Source: Fructobacillus durionis
GTDB taxonomy: Bacteria > Bacillota > Bacilli > Lactobacillales > Lactobacillaceae
Assembly: GCF_900112405.1 (NCBI RefSeq)
Contig: NZ_FOLI01000006.1
Coordinates: forward strand, 34,541-98,540
Direction: 5' to 3'
DNA length: 64,000 nucleotides
The notes under the pieces are model-generated. The model made no database searches, was not told the origin of the DNA, and saw nothing but the letters and a program-made list of their open reading frames with translations. Positions 62,132-64,000 of this stretch are shown here, one piece after another (the stretch's first letter is position 1; every line of letters begins with the position of its first letter). A program made the position numbers and the translations under genes.

Positions 62132-63538
62132 ATGCAAACGGTTTATAACACGTATAGCCTCGAAAAAGAAAGTTTCACCCCCATCGAAAAGGGCAAGGTT
62201 CGCATGTACCTTTGTGGTCCAACTGTCTATAACTACATTCATATTGGAAACGCCCGCTCAACGGTTGCTTTTGATACCATCCGTAAGTACTTGGAATGGC
62301 GCGGCTACGAAGTGAACTTCGTGTCGAACTTTACCGATTTGGGCGATAAAGTCATTGCCCAGGGCGAAAAGGAAGGGTTGACTGAAGAAGAGGTGGCGGA
62401 CAAGTACGCCGACGCCTTTTTGGAAGACGCGGCAGCCTTGAACGTTGAGCCCGCCAGTTCCCGTCCCCGTGCCACCCAGTTTATGGAAGAAATGGTCGCC
62501 TTTGTCGAGAAGTTGATGGCGGAGGGGATGGCCTACGAAGTAAACGGAAACGTCTACTTCCGGACGAACCAGTTTAAGGACTACGCCGTTTTGTCCCACC
62601 AAAACATGGATGAGCTGAAGAAGAACGCAGCGGGCCGTTTGGATGGGGATGACCAGGATGAAAAGGAAAACAACACGGACTTCGCCCTTTGGAAGAAGGA
62701 AGTGCGTCCTGACGTGACCGCTTGGCCTTCCCCATGGGGACCGGGACGTCCGGGCTGGCACTTGGAGTGTTCCGTGATGAACGACGTTTTGCTAGGTGAG
62801 ACCATTGACATTCATGCCGGTGGAATCGACTTGGCCTTCCCACACCACACAAACGAGTTGGCACAATCTGAGTCTTACCATGGTAAGACCTTCGTGAACT
62901 ACTGGTTGCACAACGGCTTTGTGAACGTTAACGATGAGAAGATGTCTAAGTCCTTGGGTAACTTCATTACCATTCATGATTTGTTGGAAGATGATAGCAT
63001 TGAACCACAGGGTTTGCGTTACTTCTTAGTTAAGACCCACTACCGCCGTCCGGTCGCATACTCTCGTGATCGTTTGGACCAGGCCCAGCAGGAATTAGAT
63101 AAGATTTACCGCACGATGCGGGCCTTGGCCAAGAAGGCGGGCGCTGCAGGTGAGGTGGATGCTGCCGTTGCAGCGCAGCTACACTTGTTGGAGGAACGTT
63201 TCATCGGAGCGATGGACGATGACTTTGGTGTGGAGAACGCACTGACTGTGGTGTTCGAAGGCTTGACTTTGGCCAACCGCTCTTTGGAAGAGGGGCAGTC
63301 GGAGGCGACGGTGCAGTTGATTGAACAAAAGTTAGCAGAATGGCTGCATATCTTTGGTGTGGATAACTTTGAGGAAAGTCGTGAGTTACCAACGGAAGCG
63401 AAGGCTCTATTGGAAGAAAGAGCTCAAGCACGTAAGAATAAGGATTTCGCGAAGTCCGATGAACTGAGAGACCAGCTAAAAGAACTGGGAATCTTGGTGA
63501 AAGATGGACGAGATGGTCAATCTGTGGAATTCATCTAG
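62132..63538 (+). CDS. cysS: cysteinyl-tRNA synthetase
   Basis: A 468-aa class I synthetase. MYLCGPTVYNYIHIGNARSTVAFD contains the zinc-binding Cys and HIGH-type motif. WHLECSVM and the zinc ligand block (GGIDLAFPHHTNE) follow, and the KMSKS loop reads EKMSKSLGNF. C-terminal helical domain ends RDGQSVEFI. RBS AAAAAGGACAG. It follows gltX as in related bacteria, but the cysE and mrnC/rlmB genes often found with it are absent; an rRNA operon follows instead. Confidence 0.97.
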   Translation: MQTVYNTYSLEKESFTPIEKGKVRMYLCGPTVYNYIHIGNARSTVAFDTIRKYLEWRGYEVNFVSNFTDLGDKVIAQGEKEGLTEEEVADKYADAFLEDAAALNVEPASSRPRATQFMEEMVAFVEKLMAEGMAYEVNGNVYFRTNQFKDYAVLSHQNMDELKKNAAGRLDGDDQDEKENNTDFALWKKEVRPDVTAWPSPWGPGRPGWHLECSVMNDVLLGETIDIHAGGIDLAFPHHTNELAQSESYHGKTFVNYWLHNGFVNVNDEKMSKSLGNFITIHDLLEDDSIEPQGLRYFLVKTHYRRPVAYSRDRLDQAQQELDKIYRTMRALAKKAGAAGEVDAAVAAQLHLLEERFIGAMDDDFGVENALTVVFEGLTLANRSLEEGQSEATVQLIEQKLAEWLHIFGVDNFEESRELPTEAKALLEERAQARKNKDFAKSDELRDQLKELGILVKDGRDGQSVEFI

Positions 63539-63572
63539 AAATAACGAACAATATATATAACAAAACCTCTCA

Positions 63573-63613
63573 AAAGGAATAGAAAACGAATGTTTTCTAT
63601 TCCCTTTGTTTAT
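63573..63613 (+). terminator. terminator after cysS
   Basis: AAAGGAATAGAAAAC-gaat-GTTTTCTATTCCCTTT stem followed by T-rich sequence. Confidence 0.87.
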
Positions 63614-63656
63614 TTAAAAGCAAAACACATTTTTTAATATTTTTCGTGAAAAAGCA

Positions 63657-63685
63657 TTGACCGAAAGGTGCAATGCCGGTATACT
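63657..63685 (+). promoter_or_regulatory. rRNA operon promoter P1
   Basis: -35 TTGACC (63657-63662), 17-bp spacer, -10 TATACT (63680-63685), with a T/A-rich tract upstream as in UP-element promoters. Confidence 0.85.
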
Positions 63686-63720
63686 AATTATTGTTCCTTG
63701 CGAGGGACAAGCGGTTATCA

Positions 63721-63749
63721 AGTTTTGCTTGATAATCACCAGCAAAACT
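63721..63749. repeat. hairpin between rRNA promoters P1 and P2
   Basis: AGTTTTGCT (63721-63729) and AGCAAAACT (63741-63749), perfect 9-bp arms with an 11-base loop. No T-run follows, so it is not a typical terminator. Confidence 0.55.
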
Positions 63750-63763
63750 CATCAAAATAGTTG

Positions 63764-63792
63764 TTGCACAAGTTGCTAACATCTGTTACAAT
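63764..63792 (+). promoter_or_regulatory. rRNA operon promoter P2
   Basis: -35 TTGCAC (63764-63769), 17-bp spacer, -10 TACAAT (63787-63792). Confidence 0.85.
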
Positions 63793-63986
63793 AAATGAGT
63801 TGCCCAATCGGGTTAGCACATTGAAAACTGAACAAAACTTTGAACAAACAAATCTGTAACGAGATTTAGCTTTGACAGCTAAATCTAACAAATTTGCGAA
63901 GTCAATTCGTAACAAACAATAAACGGATAGGCGTTATCGGATAGATAACAAATAGTCAGTTTAATCGAAGAGCAATCTTCAAACTT
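63793..63986 (+). other. rRNA operon 5' leader
   Basis: From 63539 to 63986 there is no gene. After the promoters comes a leader of about 190 nt typical of 16S rRNA operons (ACATTGAAAACTGAACAAAAC). AGATTTAGCT (63862-63871) and AGCTAAATCT (63877-63886) form a perfect 10-bp hairpin, and GTTATC / GATAAC near 63935-63952 a smaller one. These should be antitermination or RNase III processing structures for pre-16S RNA. Confidence 0.75.
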
Positions 63987-64000
63987 TAACATGAGAGTTT
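63987..64000 (+). rRNA. 16S ribosomal RNA, 5' end only
   Basis: The window ends in ...AACATGAGAGTTT, the start of 16S rRNA just before the universal GATCCTGGCTCAG. The exact mature 5' end is estimated by alignment to the E. coli AGAGTTTGAT block. The rest lies beyond the window. Confidence 0.85.

Noticed and set aside
1..64000. CRISPR array, insertion sequence or prophage
   Set aside because: No regularly spaced repeats, transposase, integrase or phage structural genes were found; the amidase at 37688 is a secreted cell-wall enzyme without phage neighbours.

Overview
The window is chromosomal DNA of a heterofermentative lactic acid bacterium, most likely of the Leuconostoc/Fructobacillus/Weissella group. 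The clues are a glucose-6-phosphate dehydrogenase very like the Leuconostoc mesenteroides enzyme, a xylulose-5-P/fructose-6-P phosphoketolase with its own strong promoter, Gram-positive gene orders (rpsF-ssb-rpsR-gdpP-rplI-dnaB, walRK-htrA, dut-radA-gltX-cysS), strong AGGAGG-type ribosome binding sites and many extended -10 promoters (TGnTATAAT). The species cannot be fixed from the sequence alone.

Layout. 1-1.9 kb: start of a divergent gene, ribokinase, signal peptidase I. 2.0-8.0 kb: a cell-surface cluster of the WxL type (small WxL-like protein, DUF916/DUF3324 membrane protein, two large pectate-lyase-like paralogues) in which the signature tryptophans are tyrosines. A relic of a second DUF916 gene shows that the cluster arose by duplication. 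8.0-16 kb: a DUF536-like coiled-coil protein, a YagU-like membrane protein, an XRE regulator, a MacB-type ABC exporter with its divergent TetR regulator, an HD hydrolase plus GNAT pair, a CadD-like transporter and zwf. 16-19 kb: MFS and NhaC transporters. 19-24.5 kb: the S6/SSB/S18 operon with a structured leader, then gdpP-rplI-dnaB. 24.5-30.6 kb: YbaK, a GntR/UTRA regulator, phosphoketolase (with a cre site and a large palindrome upstream), a HAD phosphatase and prs.

30.7-39.7 kb: walR-walK-htrA (walH, walI and walJ are absent), deoxynucleoside kinase, nucleoside hydrolase, ferredoxin-NADP reductase, a LysM/amidase cell-wall hydrolase, tRNA-Lys(CTT) and a VOC protein. 39.8-49.7 kb: ABC-F ATPase, the oppABCDF operon (its OppA lacks a lipobox cysteine), prfC, an ASCH protein and a 52-aa Cse60-like protein. 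49.8-54 kb: a tetrahydrofolate riboswitch with folT, a YczE-type membrane protein, RlmD-type rRNA methyltransferase and an AbrB-DUF998 fusion. 54.1-56.7 kb: a 20-codon leader ORF, a small HTH protein and the chaperone ATPase clpL. 56.7-58.0 kb: an unfamiliar three-gene cassette (two STAS-like DUF4325 paralogues flanking a one-helix membrane protein) with a divergent 24-codon ORF; this is the best candidate for an undescribed system. 58-64 kb: small membrane protein, GNAT, dut, radA, gltX, cysS, then tandem promoters and the leader of an rRNA operon, with the first bases of 16S rRNA at the right edge.

Together the genes cover the pentose-phosphoketolase route (zwf, xfp, rbsK, prs), peptide uptake, nucleotide salvage, replication and translation, and cell-envelope homeostasis (WalRK, HtrA, LepB, cell-wall hydrolase, WxL-like surface proteins). 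No CRISPR array, insertion sequence or prophage was seen.
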